From NCBI RefSeq assembly GCF_005403045.1, contig NZ_BJCL01000001.1, positions 829,578 to 893,577 on the forward strand: 64,000 nucleotides of DNA. The letters are read 5' to 3'. The position numbers and the translations under genes are program-made. Each line of letters starts with the position of its first letter. Positions within the stretch are counted from its first letter, which is position 1. Below the pieces are notes generated by a model. That model did not search any database, had not been told where the DNA came from, and worked only from the letters and a program-made list of their open reading frames with translations. Source of the DNA: Pseudaquabacterium pictum (GTDB taxonomy: Bacteria > Pseudomonadota > Gammaproteobacteria > Burkholderiales > Burkholderiaceae_C). Positions 43,677 through 53,463 of the stretch are shown one piece after another.

Positions 43677-44837
43677 GTGTCCACCCTGCTGATCATCGTG
43701 CTGCTGGTGCTGGGCGTGGCCGCGGGTCTGGTGGCCGTGCTGCGGCGCGGGCCGGATGCCGGCACGGCGGTTGCGACGCCTCCGCCATCCAGACCGGCCG
43801 CACCGCCGCCATCCGCACCGGCCACGCCGACGCCGGCCGTCCCTGCCATCGCGCCCGCGCCACCACCGGCGCCGCTGCCCGCCGCGCTGCGGGCCTTCCG
43901 CCTGGTGGCGCACGACAGCCTGCCGCCCGACCAGGCCGCCGCCCTGGTGCAGCAGCTGCAGCAGATCCCGCCGCCGCCGCTGACGCTGCACAAGTTGGTC
44001 TCGCCCGAGTTCCTGGAAGCAGCCCGCCCGAGCGTGCTGGCCGATCTGGTCATGGCGGAGGCGCAGATCGCCGCGCGGCTGCTGGCCACCGTCAATTCGC
44101 CGCGCTACGGCCTGCGCAAGCCGGTGGCCAGCGTGGTGCAGGCGATCAGCCTGCTTGGGCTGAACACCGTGCGCGCGCTGTGCCTGCAGCACCTGCTGCA
44201 CCACAGCCTGGGCCACCCGGGCCCGGCCCAGCGGCAGCGGCTGGACCGGCTGCTGCGCGCCAGCACCCTGTCCAGCGCACTGTGCGAGCGCCTGGCCACG
44301 CCGCTGGGCCTGGCCGAGCCCGGCGCACTGGTCACCCAGGTGGTGCTGGGCCACCTGGGGCCGCTGGCCAGCACCGTGCTGCTGCCGACCGACAGCCCGG
44401 CCTGGAGCCCGCAGCCCAGCCTGCTGGCACGGCTGCAGGCCGAGCAGCAGGCGCTGGGCCTGGGCGCCGGCGAGCTGGGCGTGCTGCTGATGCAGACCTG
44501 GGGCCTGCCGGCCAGCATCGTGCAGGATGTGCGCGACACCGACAACCTGCTGCTGACACCCGCCCACCTGGTGGACCCGCGCCGCGCGCCGCGGCTGGCG
44601 CTGTGCTACCTGGCCACCCGCCTGGGCGAGCGCCTGGCCCAGGGCAGCCTGGCCAGCCTGGCCGATCTGCCGGATCCGTCCGGTGGTCCGGTGCTCGATC
44701 CGGCCGACCCCGACTTTGCCCACCTGGGCAGCTACCTGGCGCTGCCGGCGCTGGCACTGCTGCCGGGCCTGCTGCGCGCACCCGGCCTGGTGGACGCGGT
44801 GGCGGCGCTGCAGGCCGAGGGCGCGCCGCCCGGCTGA
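43677..44837 (+). CDS. HDOD domain protein with membrane anchor
   Basis: This 386-residue protein has one N-terminal membrane helix (LLIIVLLVLGVAAGLVAVL), a proline/alanine-rich linker of about 45 residues, and an HDOD domain, recognisable by SVLADLVMAEAQIAARLLATVNSPRYGLRKPV and QAISLLGLNTVRAL. HDOD proteins lack the HD-phosphohydrolase ligands and act as signalling adaptors. It starts at GTG 43677. Membrane anchoring through a Pro-rich spacer is less common than soluble HDOD proteins. Convergent with the CYTH-CHAD gene. Confidence 0.85.
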   Translation: MSTLLIIVLLVLGVAAGLVAVLRRGPDAGTAVATPPPSRPAAPPPSAPATPTPAVPAIAPAPPPAPLPAALRAFRLVAHDSLPPDQAAALVQQLQQIPPPPLTLHKLVSPEFLEAARPSVLADLVMAEAQIAARLLATVNSPRYGLRKPVASVVQAISLLGLNTVRALCLQHLLHHSLGHPGPAQRQRLDRLLRASTLSSALCERLATPLGLAEPGALVTQVVLGHLGPLASTVLLPTDSPAWSPQPSLLARLQAEQQALGLGAGELGVLLMQTWGLPASIVQDVRDTDNLLLTPAHLVDPRRAPRLALCYLATRLGERLAQGSLASLADLPDPSGGPVLDPADPDFAHLGSYLALPALALLPGLLRAPGLVDAVAALQAEGAPPG

Positions 44838-44855
44838 GCCCGGTGCGGCCGCCGG

Positions 44856-46352
44856 TCAGCGCCGCTTCCAGGGCGGCGTTGCCCGCCCCAACCGACGCAG
44901 TGCCGCGGCACAAGCCGGGCGCAGAGCGTCCTGCCGCGCGGTGAGCCAGCCCACCGCGAACCAGGCCTGCGGGTCCTGCGCCACCAGGCTGCGGCCATGG
45001 GCCAGGGCCACGGCGGTGTCGTTGCGCTCGCCCAGCGCCTGCTGCGCCGGCTTCAGCCGCTGCAGCAGGCGGGCGGCCGGCTTGTCAGGCCACAGGCCGC
45101 TGCCCAGCTCGGTGAGGTAGCGCAGCCGCTTGATGCGCCGGCGCAGGCGGTGGCAGGCCTCGTCGTCCAGGCTGTCGAAACGCCTCGCATCCCGGCGGAC
45201 CTGCCGCCACAGCCGCTGCAGCGGACCGGCCAGCGCACTGGCCGCGGGCGGGCTGGTGGCCGCGGGCACGGCGCCGTCGGACGGCAGTCCCAGCGCGATC
45301 AGCGCCAGCCACAGCTGCTGCGTGGCCGGTGCCCGCAGCAGCGCGGCAGGGTCGGGTGGCGCGCTGCCCGACACCGGCGCGGCCGGCAGCGGCGGTGCGC
45401 CGGCGGCCTGCAGGGCCGGCCACAACCCCTCGCCCAGGGCATCGGCATCGCGGGCGGCGCCCAGCGGCCGGCTCAGCGCGGCCAGCGCGGCGCGCATGGG
45501 CGGCAGCGGATCATCGGCTGCACAGTCGGCGTCGGCGGGCCAGGCGGCGCCCAGCACGCTGCGCAGCCGACGCAGGCCCACGCGCAGCTGGTGCAGGTGC
45601 TCGGACTCTGAAGGGCCGGCGGCCATCTGGCTGGCATTGGCCAGCACCTGGCGCAGGGTGTTGGACAGCATCGCCGCGCGGGCACGGTCCAGGTCGGCCT
45701 GGCGGTCCAGCCGCAGCGGCCGCGCCAGGGTCGGCGGGCTGCCGGGCAGGCCGGCGGCCAGGGTGTGGCCCAGCTCGCTCTTGCTGCGCATGTCCAACAG
45801 CAGGCCATGGCGCGCCACCCAGCGGCCGGCCAGGGCCAGCAGCGCCTGCGGTGGACCGGACAGCAGCTCGAACTCGATCTCGCACAGCGGCACGTGGCGG
45901 TCGCCGGCGCGCACCTCGCCCACGTCCAGCGCCAGCTCCACCACCGCCGCGCCGCTGCGCAGCACACGCCTGGTGCGCAGCACGCTGGTGGCATAGCGCT
46001 CCTGCAGCGGCGGCTGGCCGGCGTCGGCCAGCAGGCGGCGCAGCGCGTTGCCGGCGGCACTGCCATCGTGGCGGGCTATGTCGAGCGCCGGCCGCCCGGC
46101 GCCCGCCACCGGCACGTTGTGCTCCAACCGCTGCAGCGGGCCGCTGCCCTCGGCCTTGAGCGTCTGCACCCAGGCATCGCCTTCGCGGCGCAGGCGCAGC
46201 GCCATGCGCGCCTGGGCCAGGTGCTGCCCGGGGGTGTCGAAGTAGGCGGCTGCCAGCGGCTGCTGCTCTGCGCGGGCCGTGGCCACGGCCCGCTGCAGCG
46301 CGGCCAGGCGCGGCGCGGGGATGCGGAACTTGAGCTCGATTTCAGTGGCCAT
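44856..46352 (-). CDS. CYTH-CHAD domain protein (inorganic triphosphatase YgiF-like)
   Basis: This 498-residue protein starts with a CYTH triphosphate-tunnel domain (EIELKF at the N-terminus, YFDTPGQHL, ALRLRREGDAWVQTLKA, LCEIEFEL). A CHAD helical domain follows, rich in histidine and arginine (HQLRVGLRRLRSVL, RLRRRIKRLRYLTEL). CYTH enzymes hydrolyse inorganic triphosphate; CHAD binds polyphosphate. The fusion is the same as E. coli YgiF. The catalytic acidic and basic tunnel residues appear intact. Confidence 0.93.
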   Translation of the reverse strand: MATEIELKFRIPAPRLAALQRAVATARAEQQPLAAAYFDTPGQHLAQARMALRLRREGDAWVQTLKAEGSGPLQRLEHNVPVAGAGRPALDIARHDGSAAGNALRRLLADAGQPPLQERYATSVLRTRRVLRSGAAVVELALDVGEVRAGDRHVPLCEIEFELLSGPPQALLALAGRWVARHGLLLDMRSKSELGHTLAAGLPGSPPTLARPLRLDRQADLDRARAAMLSNTLRQVLANASQMAAGPSESEHLHQLRVGLRRLRSVLGAAWPADADCAADDPLPPMRAALAALSRPLGAARDADALGEGLWPALQAAGAPPLPAAPVSGSAPPDPAALLRAPATQQLWLALIALGLPSDGAVPAATSPPAASALAGPLQRLWRQVRRDARRFDSLDDEACHRLRRRIKRLRYLTELGSGLWPDKPAARLLQRLKPAQQALGERNDTAVALAHGRSLVAQDPQAWFAVGWLTARQDALRPACAAALRRLGRATPPWKRR

Positions 46353-46443
46353 GCGGCCGATGCTGCCACGGCCGCCGTCAGCTGCCTGCTGCGCCGCCTT
46401 AAACTACCGGGTTACCCCTGATCTCTGCCCGAGGCCCGCCGCC

Positions 46444-46653
46444 ATGCCGTTCTTCTGGAAGCCCTACACCTCCGACGTCACCAACTTCATCGGTGAACTC
46501 AAGGCCAAGAAGCCGACGCTGGAAGCCGAGCAGCGCGCCGGCCGCGCCCTGCTGTGGGACAAGCAGCTCGACCGCAGTGCGCTGGCCGACTACAGCGCCG
46601 CCAAGGTGCCGCAGTCGCCCTACGTGTACTTCACGCGCCCCAAGCAGCGCTGA
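46444..46653 (+). CDS. DUF3460 family protein
   Basis: This 69-residue basic protein beginning MPFFWKPYTSDVTNFI matches DUF3460, a family restricted to betaproteobacteria and usually encoded directly upstream of scpA. The function is unknown. It ends 29 nt before scpA, supporting one operon. The ATG at 46444 is preferred to an open-frame extension to 46279 that overlaps the divergent CYTH-CHAD gene. Confidence 0.9.
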   Translation: MPFFWKPYTSDVTNFIGELKAKKPTLEAEQRAGRALLWDKQLDRSALADYSAAKVPQSPYVYFTRPKQR

Positions 46654-46682
46654 GCGCGCGCTGACCCAGCGCCAGCCGCGCC

Positions 46683-47606
46683 GTGACCGACCCGGCCACC
46701 GGCCCCGCAGGTGAACCCCTGCACGCCCTGCCACCGGCCCCAGCGCCGGTGATGGCGCTGGCCGCGCCGCTGCCAGCAGACGAGGGCGCCGCCGGCGTGG
46801 CCGATGCCGAGCGCCTGCCGGTCGACCGCGTGGCGCTGGCCCGCCTGTATGGCGAGCCGCTGTTCCGCATGCCCACCGACCTGTACATCCCGCCGGATGC
46901 GCTGGAGGTGTTTCTCGAAGCCTTCGAGGGCCCGCTGGACCTGCTGCTGTACCTGATCCGCAAGCAGAACTTCAACATCCTCGACATCCCGCTGGCCGAC
47001 GTGACGCGCCAGTACCTCGCTTATGTCGACCAGATCCGCAACCACAACCTGGAGCTGGCCAGCGAGTACCTGCTGATGGCGGCGATGCTCATCGAGATCA
47101 AGAGCCGCATGCTGCTGCCGCCGAAGAAGACCGACGACGGCAGCGAGGGGCCCGACCCGCGCGCCGAGCTGGTGCGCCGGCTGCTGGAGTACGAGCAGAT
47201 GAAACTGGCCGCCGCCCGGCTGGACCAGCTGCCGGTGCTGGGCCGCGACTTCCTGCGCGCACAGGTGCACATCGAGCAGGCGCTGGCGCCGCGCTTTCCC
47301 GATGTCCACGTGGCCGACCTGCAGGCCGCGTGGATGGACATCGTGCAGCGTGCCCGGCTGAACCAGCACCACCGCATCAGCCGCGAGCAGCTGAGCGTGC
47401 GCGAGCACATGACCATCGTGCTGCGCACCCTCAGCGGACGCCGCTTCGTCGAGTTCCACGAGCTGTTCGACACCACCCGCGGCACGCCGGTGCTGGTGGT
47501 GACCTTCATCGCGATGCTGGAGCTGGCGCGCGAACACCTGCTCGAGATCACCCAGGCCGAGGCCTTCGCGCCGATCTACGTGCGCCTGGCCTACCGACCG
47601 GCCTGA
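46683..47606 (+). CDS. scpA: Segregation and condensation protein A
   Basis: This 307-residue kleisin subunit of the SMC-ScpAB condensin complex has FEGPLDLLLYLIRKQNFNILDIPLADV and YLLMAAMLIEIKSRMLLP, the SMC-binding N-terminal core. It ends with a C-terminal winged helix (LLEITQAEAFAPIYVRL). The start is GTG 46683; the first 50 residues are a poorly conserved extension. In many relatives panC follows, but here the 3' end overlaps a convergent sensor kinase gene by 16 nt. Confidence 0.93.
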   Translation: MTDPATGPAGEPLHALPPAPAPVMALAAPLPADEGAAGVADAERLPVDRVALARLYGEPLFRMPTDLYIPPDALEVFLEAFEGPLDLLLYLIRKQNFNILDIPLADVTRQYLAYVDQIRNHNLELASEYLLMAAMLIEIKSRMLLPPKKTDDGSEGPDPRAELVRRLLEYEQMKLAAARLDQLPVLGRDFLRAQVHIEQALAPRFPDVHVADLQAAWMDIVQRARLNQHHRISREQLSVREHMTIVLRTLSGRRFVEFHELFDTTRGTPVLVVTFIAMLELAREHLLEITQAEAFAPIYVRLAYRPA

Positions 47607-50600
47607 GCGTCGCCACCGGCGAGCAGCCGGTCCACCAGCGCCAGCAGCCGGGCCATGTCGACCGGCTTGGTCAGGTAGTCGGCAAAGCCGGCGTCGCGGG
47701 CCTGGGCCAGGTCGTCGGGCATGGCGTTGGCGCTGACCGCGACCACCGGCACCTGCACCAGCCCGGGGTGCCGGCGCAGGCGGCGCAGCACCTCGAAGCC
47801 GTCGATGCCCGGCAGCTGGATGTCCAGCAGCACCAGGTCGGGCGGCTCGGCCACGGCCATGGCCAGACCGGTCTCGGGCAGATCGGCCAGGCGCAGGCTG
47901 ATCCCCGGGCGGTGGGCCAGCATGCCCTCCATCAGCAACTGGTTGACGTCGTTGTCCTCGATGTAGAGCACCGAGCGGGCGCGGCTGGCATGCGCCGGCG
48001 CCGGCAGGGCCGGCAGCGGGCTGTCGGGCGCGCCGGCCAGCAGGCTACAGGCCGGCAACTGCAGCCAGAACACGCTGCCCTGGCCGGGCGTGCTGTCCAC
48101 GCCGATCGTGCCGTGCATCAGCGCCACCAGGCTGCGGCTCAGCGCCAAGCCGATGCCGGTGCCCTCGACCGCGCCGTCCATGTCCAGCCGCTCGAAGGCC
48201 TGGAACAGCCGCGGCACCTGTTCGGGCGCGATGCCGGCGCCCTGGTCGGCCACCTCCAGGCGCACGCAGCCGGATTCGGCCAGCGCGATGACGCGCAGCC
48301 GCACCTCGCCGCCTTCGCGGTTGAACTTGATGGCGTTGGACAGCAGGTTCAGCAGCACCTGGCGCAACCGGGTGGCATCGGCCACCACCGCCGGGCCGCC
48401 GGGCTGCAGGCCCTCGGGCGCGGCCAGCACCACGCCACGATCCTGGGCCATCGGCTGCACCAGGGCCAGCGCATCGGGCACCAGGCAGGCCAGGCTGACC
48501 GGCTGCAGCGTCAGCTGCAGGTTGCCGCCCTCGATGCGGGCCACGTCCAGCACGTCGTTGATCAGCGCCAGCAGATGCTGGCCACCGCGCACCAGCGCGT
48601 CCAGCCGCTGGCGCTGGCCGGCGCCGGGCGGCTCGTCGCGGTCGGCCAGCAGCAGCTGGGCGAAGCCGAGGATGGCGTTCAGCGGCGTGCGCAGCTCGTG
48701 CGACATGCGCGACAGGAACTCGGACTTGGCCCGGTTGGCCGCCTCGGCCTCGTCGCGGGCGGCGATCAGCGCCTGTTCGGCGGCCACGCTGGCAGTCACG
48801 TCGGTGAAGGTGCGCACCAGGCTGCCGTCATCGGCAAAGTACGAGGCCACGTCCAGCACCGTGCCGTCCGGCCGGGTGCGGCGGTAGCGGTGGCCCGAGG
48901 TGACCGGCATGCCCCGCAGCGCGCTGGTCACGCTGAAGCGGCCACCATCGTCCATGCGCTCGAACTGCGCGCCGAACTCGTCCTGAGACCGCTGCCAGGC
49001 CAGCACCTCGACCAGCTGCGGCCGCCGGTCCATCAGGTCGGCAGGCACCCGCAGCAGTTCCAGGAAGCGGCGGTTCCAGGCGGTGCAGCGGCCTTCCGGG
49101 TCGACGTTCAGCACGCCCTGCACCAGGCTGTCGAGGGTGAGCGCCAGCACGCGCGACTTCTGCGCCAGCGCTGCGCTGGCCTGCCGCACCTGCTCGGCGG
49201 CGGCGCGCTGTGCGCTGATGTCGGAAAACAGCCCCAGCGCGCCGGTCTTGCGGCCGGCGGCATCGAACACTGGCGTGGCATTGTTGAAGCAGTGCACCAG
49301 GCGGCCGTCGGCCCGGGTCAGCGCGATCTCGTAGCCGCCAGCCTGGCCGGCGGCGCGCAGGGCCACCCCGCGGTCGAAGACGGCGCGGTTCTCGGCGTCG
49401 ACGAATTCATAGATGCTGCGCCCCAGCAACTGCGACCGCTCCAGCCCCAGCATGCGGCACATCGCCGGGTTGGCATCGGTGGTGCGCAGGTCGTTGTCGA
49501 TGTACCAGAAGCCCTGCTCGGTGCGCTCCAGCACCAGGGCCAGCATGCGCTGCTGCTCGTCGGCGGCGCGCCGGGTGGCCTCGCGCTCGGTGATGTCGAC
49601 ATGGAACAGCACCAGGCCGCCATCGGGCAAGGGGTTGCGCCGCACCTCGACCAGGCGGCCATCGGGCCGGCGCCGGCGCAGCACGCCGGGCGTGGCCGCG
49701 CCGAGCACGTGCAGCCGCTGGGCCATGCCTTCGGCGCCACTGTCGGGCCCGAAGGCGCCGTGGTCGGCCAGGTGCCGCACGCAGGTGTCCAGCGTGACGC
49801 CGGGCTGCAGCATGGCCGGCGGCAGCCCGGCCAGGTCGGCCACCTGGTCGTTCCAGGCGCGCAGGCGCTTGTCGCGGTCGAACACGCTGATGCCCAGGCC
49901 GGCATGGTCGAACACCTGCTGCAGCAGGGCCTGGGTGTCGCGCACATGCTGGGCGCTGGCGCGGCCGGCGCGCTGGGCCAGGGCCAGGTGGCGGCGCTCA
50001 CGTTCAGCACGGCGGCCGGCCAGCGTCAGGATCGCCAGCAGCAGCACACCCATGACCAGCGCCAAGGCCGACGTGGGCGCCAGCGGAGCGCTGCTGCTGC
50101 CGAGGCGGGCCAGCAGCAGGACCAGCGACGGGCCGGCGAACAGCAGCGCCGCGGGCTGGTCGAACATGGTCAGGGTCAGCGCGGCAATCACCAGGCCGAC
50201 CATCACGAACACCAGCGAGGACTGCAGCGTCGGATCGGCCAGCGAGACCGGCAGCCAGGCCGCCAGCCCCCAGACCAGGCCATGCGCCGCTGCACTGAGC
50301 CGGTAGCGCCGCAACCAGCGTGGCTGGTCGGCCAGCGGCACAGCGGCATCGGCCACGTCGGCGGGAGCCTGGGCACGGCGCTGGGCGGCGGCCAGCAGCA
50401 CCCGCCCCAGCAGCACGCCGGCCAGCGCGGCCAGCCAGGCCAACAGCCGTGGCAGCGGGATCTGGCCCTGGGCTGTCCACAGCAGCAGGCCCGCCACCGC
50501 CAGGCTGGCCACGGCGGCGAGGCGGGCGCCGCTGGCATGCGCCCGCAGGCGCAGCGCATCCACCTCGGCCTGCAGGGCCACGCCTGCGGGCAGGCTGGAG

Positions 50601-50617
50601 GGCTGCGGTGATGGCAT
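47591..50617 (-). CDS. Hybrid sensor histidine kinase with three PAS domains and receiver
   Basis: This protein of about 1008 residues has five or so membrane helices in the first 215 residues, then PAS domains starting near residues 232, 358 and 492. DHp has its His near 640 (RMSHELRTPLNAI). The ATPase domain has LLNLLSNAIKFN, DQGAGIAP and GTGIGLALS, and a C-terminal receiver has Asp near 931 (LVLLDIQLPG). The missing separate Hpt and regulator imply phosphorelay to partners elsewhere. The start is ATG 50617; a longer open frame reaches 50767 but is low-complexity. Signal unknown. Confidence 0.92.
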   Translation of the reverse strand: MPSPQPSSLPAGVALQAEVDALRLRAHASGARLAAVASLAVAGLLLWTAQGQIPLPRLLAWLAALAGVLLGRVLLAAAQRRAQAPADVADAAVPLADQPRWLRRYRLSAAAHGLVWGLAAWLPVSLADPTLQSSLVFVMVGLVIAALTLTMFDQPAALLFAGPSLVLLLARLGSSSAPLAPTSALALVMGVLLLAILTLAGRRAERERRHLALAQRAGRASAQHVRDTQALLQQVFDHAGLGISVFDRDKRLRAWNDQVADLAGLPPAMLQPGVTLDTCVRHLADHGAFGPDSGAEGMAQRLHVLGAATPGVLRRRRPDGRLVEVRRNPLPDGGLVLFHVDITEREATRRAADEQQRMLALVLERTEQGFWYIDNDLRTTDANPAMCRMLGLERSQLLGRSIYEFVDAENRAVFDRGVALRAAGQAGGYEIALTRADGRLVHCFNNATPVFDAAGRKTGALGLFSDISAQRAAAEQVRQASAALAQKSRVLALTLDSLVQGVLNVDPEGRCTAWNRRFLELLRVPADLMDRRPQLVEVLAWQRSQDEFGAQFERMDDGGRFSVTSALRGMPVTSGHRYRRTRPDGTVLDVASYFADDGSLVRTFTDVTASVAAEQALIAARDEAEAANRAKSEFLSRMSHELRTPLNAILGFAQLLLADRDEPPGAGQRQRLDALVRGGQHLLALINDVLDVARIEGGNLQLTLQPVSLACLVPDALALVQPMAQDRGVVLAAPEGLQPGGPAVVADATRLRQVLLNLLSNAIKFNREGGEVRLRVIALAESGCVRLEVADQGAGIAPEQVPRLFQAFERLDMDGAVEGTGIGLALSRSLVALMHGTIGVDSTPGQGSVFWLQLPACSLLAGAPDSPLPALPAPAHASRARSVLYIEDNDVNQLLMEGMLAHRPGISLRLADLPETGLAMAVAEPPDLVLLDIQLPGIDGFEVLRRLRRHPGLVQVPVVAVSANAMPDDLAQARDAGFADYLTKPVDMARLLALVDRLLAGGDAQAGR

Positions 50618-50784
50618 GTCCCATTCTGCGGCCAGCGCCTGCCGCCCCGGCCCCGCAGCATCCCGAAGACCGTGCGCGCCGGCAGTGCGCTGTGGCACAG
50701 TGCCGGATTGCCCCCGAGTACCGCGACCATGCCGCCCGACACCCCCACCCGCCCCCGCCCTGCCCACCGACCGGGACGCCGCTG

Positions 50785-51345
50785 ATGGCGATCAAGGCCA
50801 CCATCTACAAGGCGACGCTGCAGATCGCCGACATGGACCGCAACCTCTACGGTGAGCATGCCCTGACCGTGCCGCTGCAACCCAGCGAGACCGAAGAGCG
50901 GCTGATGGTGCGGCTGCTGGCCTATGCGCTGAACGTTCCCATGGACGATCTGCACGGCACGCTGCAACTGGCCCGCGGCATGGCCGATGCGGACGAGCCC
51001 GACCTGTGGCACAAGGACCTGTCGGACCAGTTGCTGCACTGGATCGAGGTGGGCCAGCCCGACGACCGCCGCCTGGCCAAGGCCTGCGGCAAGGCGCGAC
51101 GGGTCAGCCTGTACTGCTACAGCCACTCGGCGGCCATCTGGTACGCCGGCATCGCCAACAAGATCACCCGGCTGCGCAACCTCGACATCTGGCAGCTGCC
51201 ACACACCCAGAGCCAGGCCCTGGCGGCGATGGCCCAACGCTCGATGCAGCTGCAGGTCAGCATCCAGGACGGCCATGTCTACGTGAGCGACGGCAATGCC
51301 TCGGTCGAGGTGCTGCCGCAGCGGCTGTGGCAGGGGGGCGCATGA
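50785..51345 (+). CDS. yaeQ: YaeQ family protein
   Basis: This 186-residue protein matches YaeQ along its whole length: MAIKATIYKATLQIADMDR, YALNVPMDDLHG, DLWHKDLSDQLLHWIEVGQPD and YSHSAAIWYAG. The fold is PD-(D/E)XK nuclease-like, but activity is not established. It is divergent from the hybrid kinase, and its TGA overlaps the prolyl oligopeptidase ATG as ATGA, so the pair is translationally coupled. Confidence 0.94.
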   Translation: MAIKATIYKATLQIADMDRNLYGEHALTVPLQPSETEERLMVRLLAYALNVPMDDLHGTLQLARGMADADEPDLWHKDLSDQLLHWIEVGQPDDRRLAKACGKARRVSLYCYSHSAAIWYAGIANKITRLRNLDIWQLPHTQSQALAAMAQRSMQLQVSIQDGHVYVSDGNASVEVLPQRLWQGGA

Positions 51346-53426
51346 ACGAGGCCGAGGATCCCTTCCTGTGGCTGGAAGAGGTACAGGGCGAACGCGCCCT
51401 GGCCTGGGTGCACGCCCGCAATGCCGAGAGCCGCGCCGTGCTGCAGCAGCACCCGCGCTTCGGCGCGATGCGCGATGGCTTCCGCGCCATCCTGGATTCG
51501 GCCGACAAGATCCCGCAGGTCAGCCGCCGCGGCGACTGGTTCTACAACCTGTGGCGCGATGCCAAGCACCCCCGCGGCCTGTGGCGGCGCACCACGCTGG
51601 CCAGCTTCCAGACCGCCACGCCGGATTGGGAGACGGTGCTGGACCTCGACGCCCTGGCCACTGCCGAAGGCGAGAACTGGGTGTGGGCCGGCGCCACCGC
51701 CCTGCCCCCCAGCTACCGCCACTGCCTGGTGCAGCTGTCGCGCGGCGGCGCCGATGCCACGGTGGTGCGCGAGTTCGACCTGGTGGGCAAGGCCTTCGTC
51801 ACCGGCGGCTTCCAGCTGCCCGAGGCCAAGACCGACGTCACCTGGGAAGATGCCGACCACCTGCTGGTGGGCACCGACACCGGCCCCGGCTCGTTGACCG
51901 ACTCGGGCTACCCGCGCACCGTGCGGCGCTGGCGGCGCGGCACGCCGCTGACTGAAGCCACGCTGGTGTTCGAAGGCCAGGCGCAGGATGTGTCGGTCTC
52001 GGCCTGGATCGACCACCGGCCCGGCGGTCGGCGCACCATCGTCAGCCGCGCCACCGATTTCTACAACAGCCTGCAGTTCCAGTTGCTGGAGGGCGACCGG
52101 CTGCAGCCCATCGCCATCCCCAGCGATGCCCACATCGGCTTCTGGCAGGACCGCGCCCTGCTGCAACTGCGCAGCGACTGGGCGCTGAACGGCACGCTGT
52201 GGCCGGCCGGCAGCCTGCTGGCCGGGGATGCCGCCGCGGTGCTGGCTGCCAGCGGCGACGCCGACCTGCCGCCACTGCAGGCGCTGTTCACGCCCACGGC
52301 CAGCCGTTCGCTGCAAGGTTGGGGCACCACCGCCAGCCAGGTGCTGCTGCAGGTGCTGGACAACGTGGCCGGCGTGCTGGCAGCCTGCCAGCCGCAGGCC
52401 GGCGGCTGGGTGCGCCGCGCCATCGCCGCGCCCCACCCGGGCAGCCTGGGTCTGCAGACCCTGCACGACGACAGCCTGGGCAGCGACGAGCAGGCCGACC
52501 CGCTGGCCGAGCAGTTCCTGCTGGGGTACACCGACTTCCTGACGCCCGATGCCCTGCTGCTGGGCCACACCGACGGCCGGCCCCTACAGACGCTGAAGTC
52601 CCGCCCGGCCTTCTTCGATGCCAAGGGCCTGCAGGTGCAGCAGCACTGGGCCACGTCGAAGGACGGCACCCGTGTGCCCTACTTCCTGGTCGCCCGCCAG
52701 GGCCTGGTGCTCGACGGCCGCCACCCCACGCTGTTGAACGGCTACGGCGGCTTCGAGATCGCCAAGCTACCGGTGTATTCGGCCGGCTGGGGCACGGCCT
52801 GGCTGGCCCATGGCGGCGTGGTGGCGGTGGCCAACATCCGTGGTGGCGGCGAGTTCGGCCCCGCCTGGCACCAGGCGGCGATCGGCGCCAACAAGCAGAA
52901 GAGCTACGACGACTTCGCCGCGGTGGCTGAAGACCTGATCGCCCGTGGCGTGACCCGTCCGCAGCGCCTGGCCATCCAGGGCGGCAGCAACGGCGGCCTG
53001 CTGGTGGGCGCGGTGATGCTGCAGCGGCCCGAGTTGTTCGGCGCGGTGCTGTGCCAGGTGCCGCTGCTGGACATGCGCCGCTACCACAGGCTGCTGGCCG
53101 GCGCCTCGTGGATGGCCGAGTACGGCAACCCGGATGTGCCGGAAGAATGGGCCTGGATCCGCGCCTACAGCCCGTACCAGAACCTGCGCCCCGGCCAGGT
53201 GCTGCCCCAGTTGCTGTTCACCACCAGCACGCGTGATGACCGCGTGCACCCCGGCCATGCCCGCAAGATGGCCGCGCGCATGGCGGCTCTGGGCTACCAG
53301 CCGCTGTACTTCGAGAACACCGAAGGCGGCCATGCCGGCGCGGCCGACAACGCCCAGAAGGCCGACATGCTGGCGCTGGAGTTCGCCTTCCTGTGGCAGG
53401 CGCTGGGCGAGGCCGACGCCGCCTGA
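51342..53426 (+). CDS. Prolyl oligopeptidase family serine peptidase
   Basis: This 694-residue S9 peptidase has an N-terminal helical start (EDPFLWLEEVQGERALAWV) and a beta-propeller. The C-terminal alpha/beta-hydrolase carries serine in QGGSNGGLL, aspartate in TRDDRVHPGH and histidine in EGGHAG. It lacks a signal peptide, so cytoplasmic turnover of short peptides is expected. It resembles the bacterial PEP/oligopeptidase B-like group encoded near yaeQ in some betaproteobacteria. Translational coupling to yaeQ is visible in the overlap. Confidence 0.92.
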   Translation: MNEAEDPFLWLEEVQGERALAWVHARNAESRAVLQQHPRFGAMRDGFRAILDSADKIPQVSRRGDWFYNLWRDAKHPRGLWRRTTLASFQTATPDWETVLDLDALATAEGENWVWAGATALPPSYRHCLVQLSRGGADATVVREFDLVGKAFVTGGFQLPEAKTDVTWEDADHLLVGTDTGPGSLTDSGYPRTVRRWRRGTPLTEATLVFEGQAQDVSVSAWIDHRPGGRRTIVSRATDFYNSLQFQLLEGDRLQPIAIPSDAHIGFWQDRALLQLRSDWALNGTLWPAGSLLAGDAAAVLAASGDADLPPLQALFTPTASRSLQGWGTTASQVLLQVLDNVAGVLAACQPQAGGWVRRAIAAPHPGSLGLQTLHDDSLGSDEQADPLAEQFLLGYTDFLTPDALLLGHTDGRPLQTLKSRPAFFDAKGLQVQQHWATSKDGTRVPYFLVARQGLVLDGRHPTLLNGYGGFEIAKLPVYSAGWGTAWLAHGGVVAVANIRGGGEFGPAWHQAAIGANKQKSYDDFAAVAEDLIARGVTRPQRLAIQGGSNGGLLVGAVMLQRPELFGAVLCQVPLLDMRRYHRLLAGASWMAEYGNPDVPEEWAWIRAYSPYQNLRPGQVLPQLLFTTSTRDDRVHPGHARKMAARMAALGYQPLYFENTEGGHAGAADNAQKADMLALEFAFLWQALGEADAA

Positions 53427-53434
53427 ATCAGCGG

Positions 53435-53455
53435 GACCAGGCCAGCGGCCCGGTC
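53435..53455. terminator. Imperfect hairpin between convergent genes
   Basis: GACC-A-GGCC / GGCC-C-GGTC forms an 8-bp stem with one A-C mismatch and a 3-nt loop, 9 nt after the peptidase stop and 8 nt before the lipoprotein stop on the other strand. No T tract is seen. Confidence 0.4.
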
Positions 53456-53463
53456 AGCCCGGA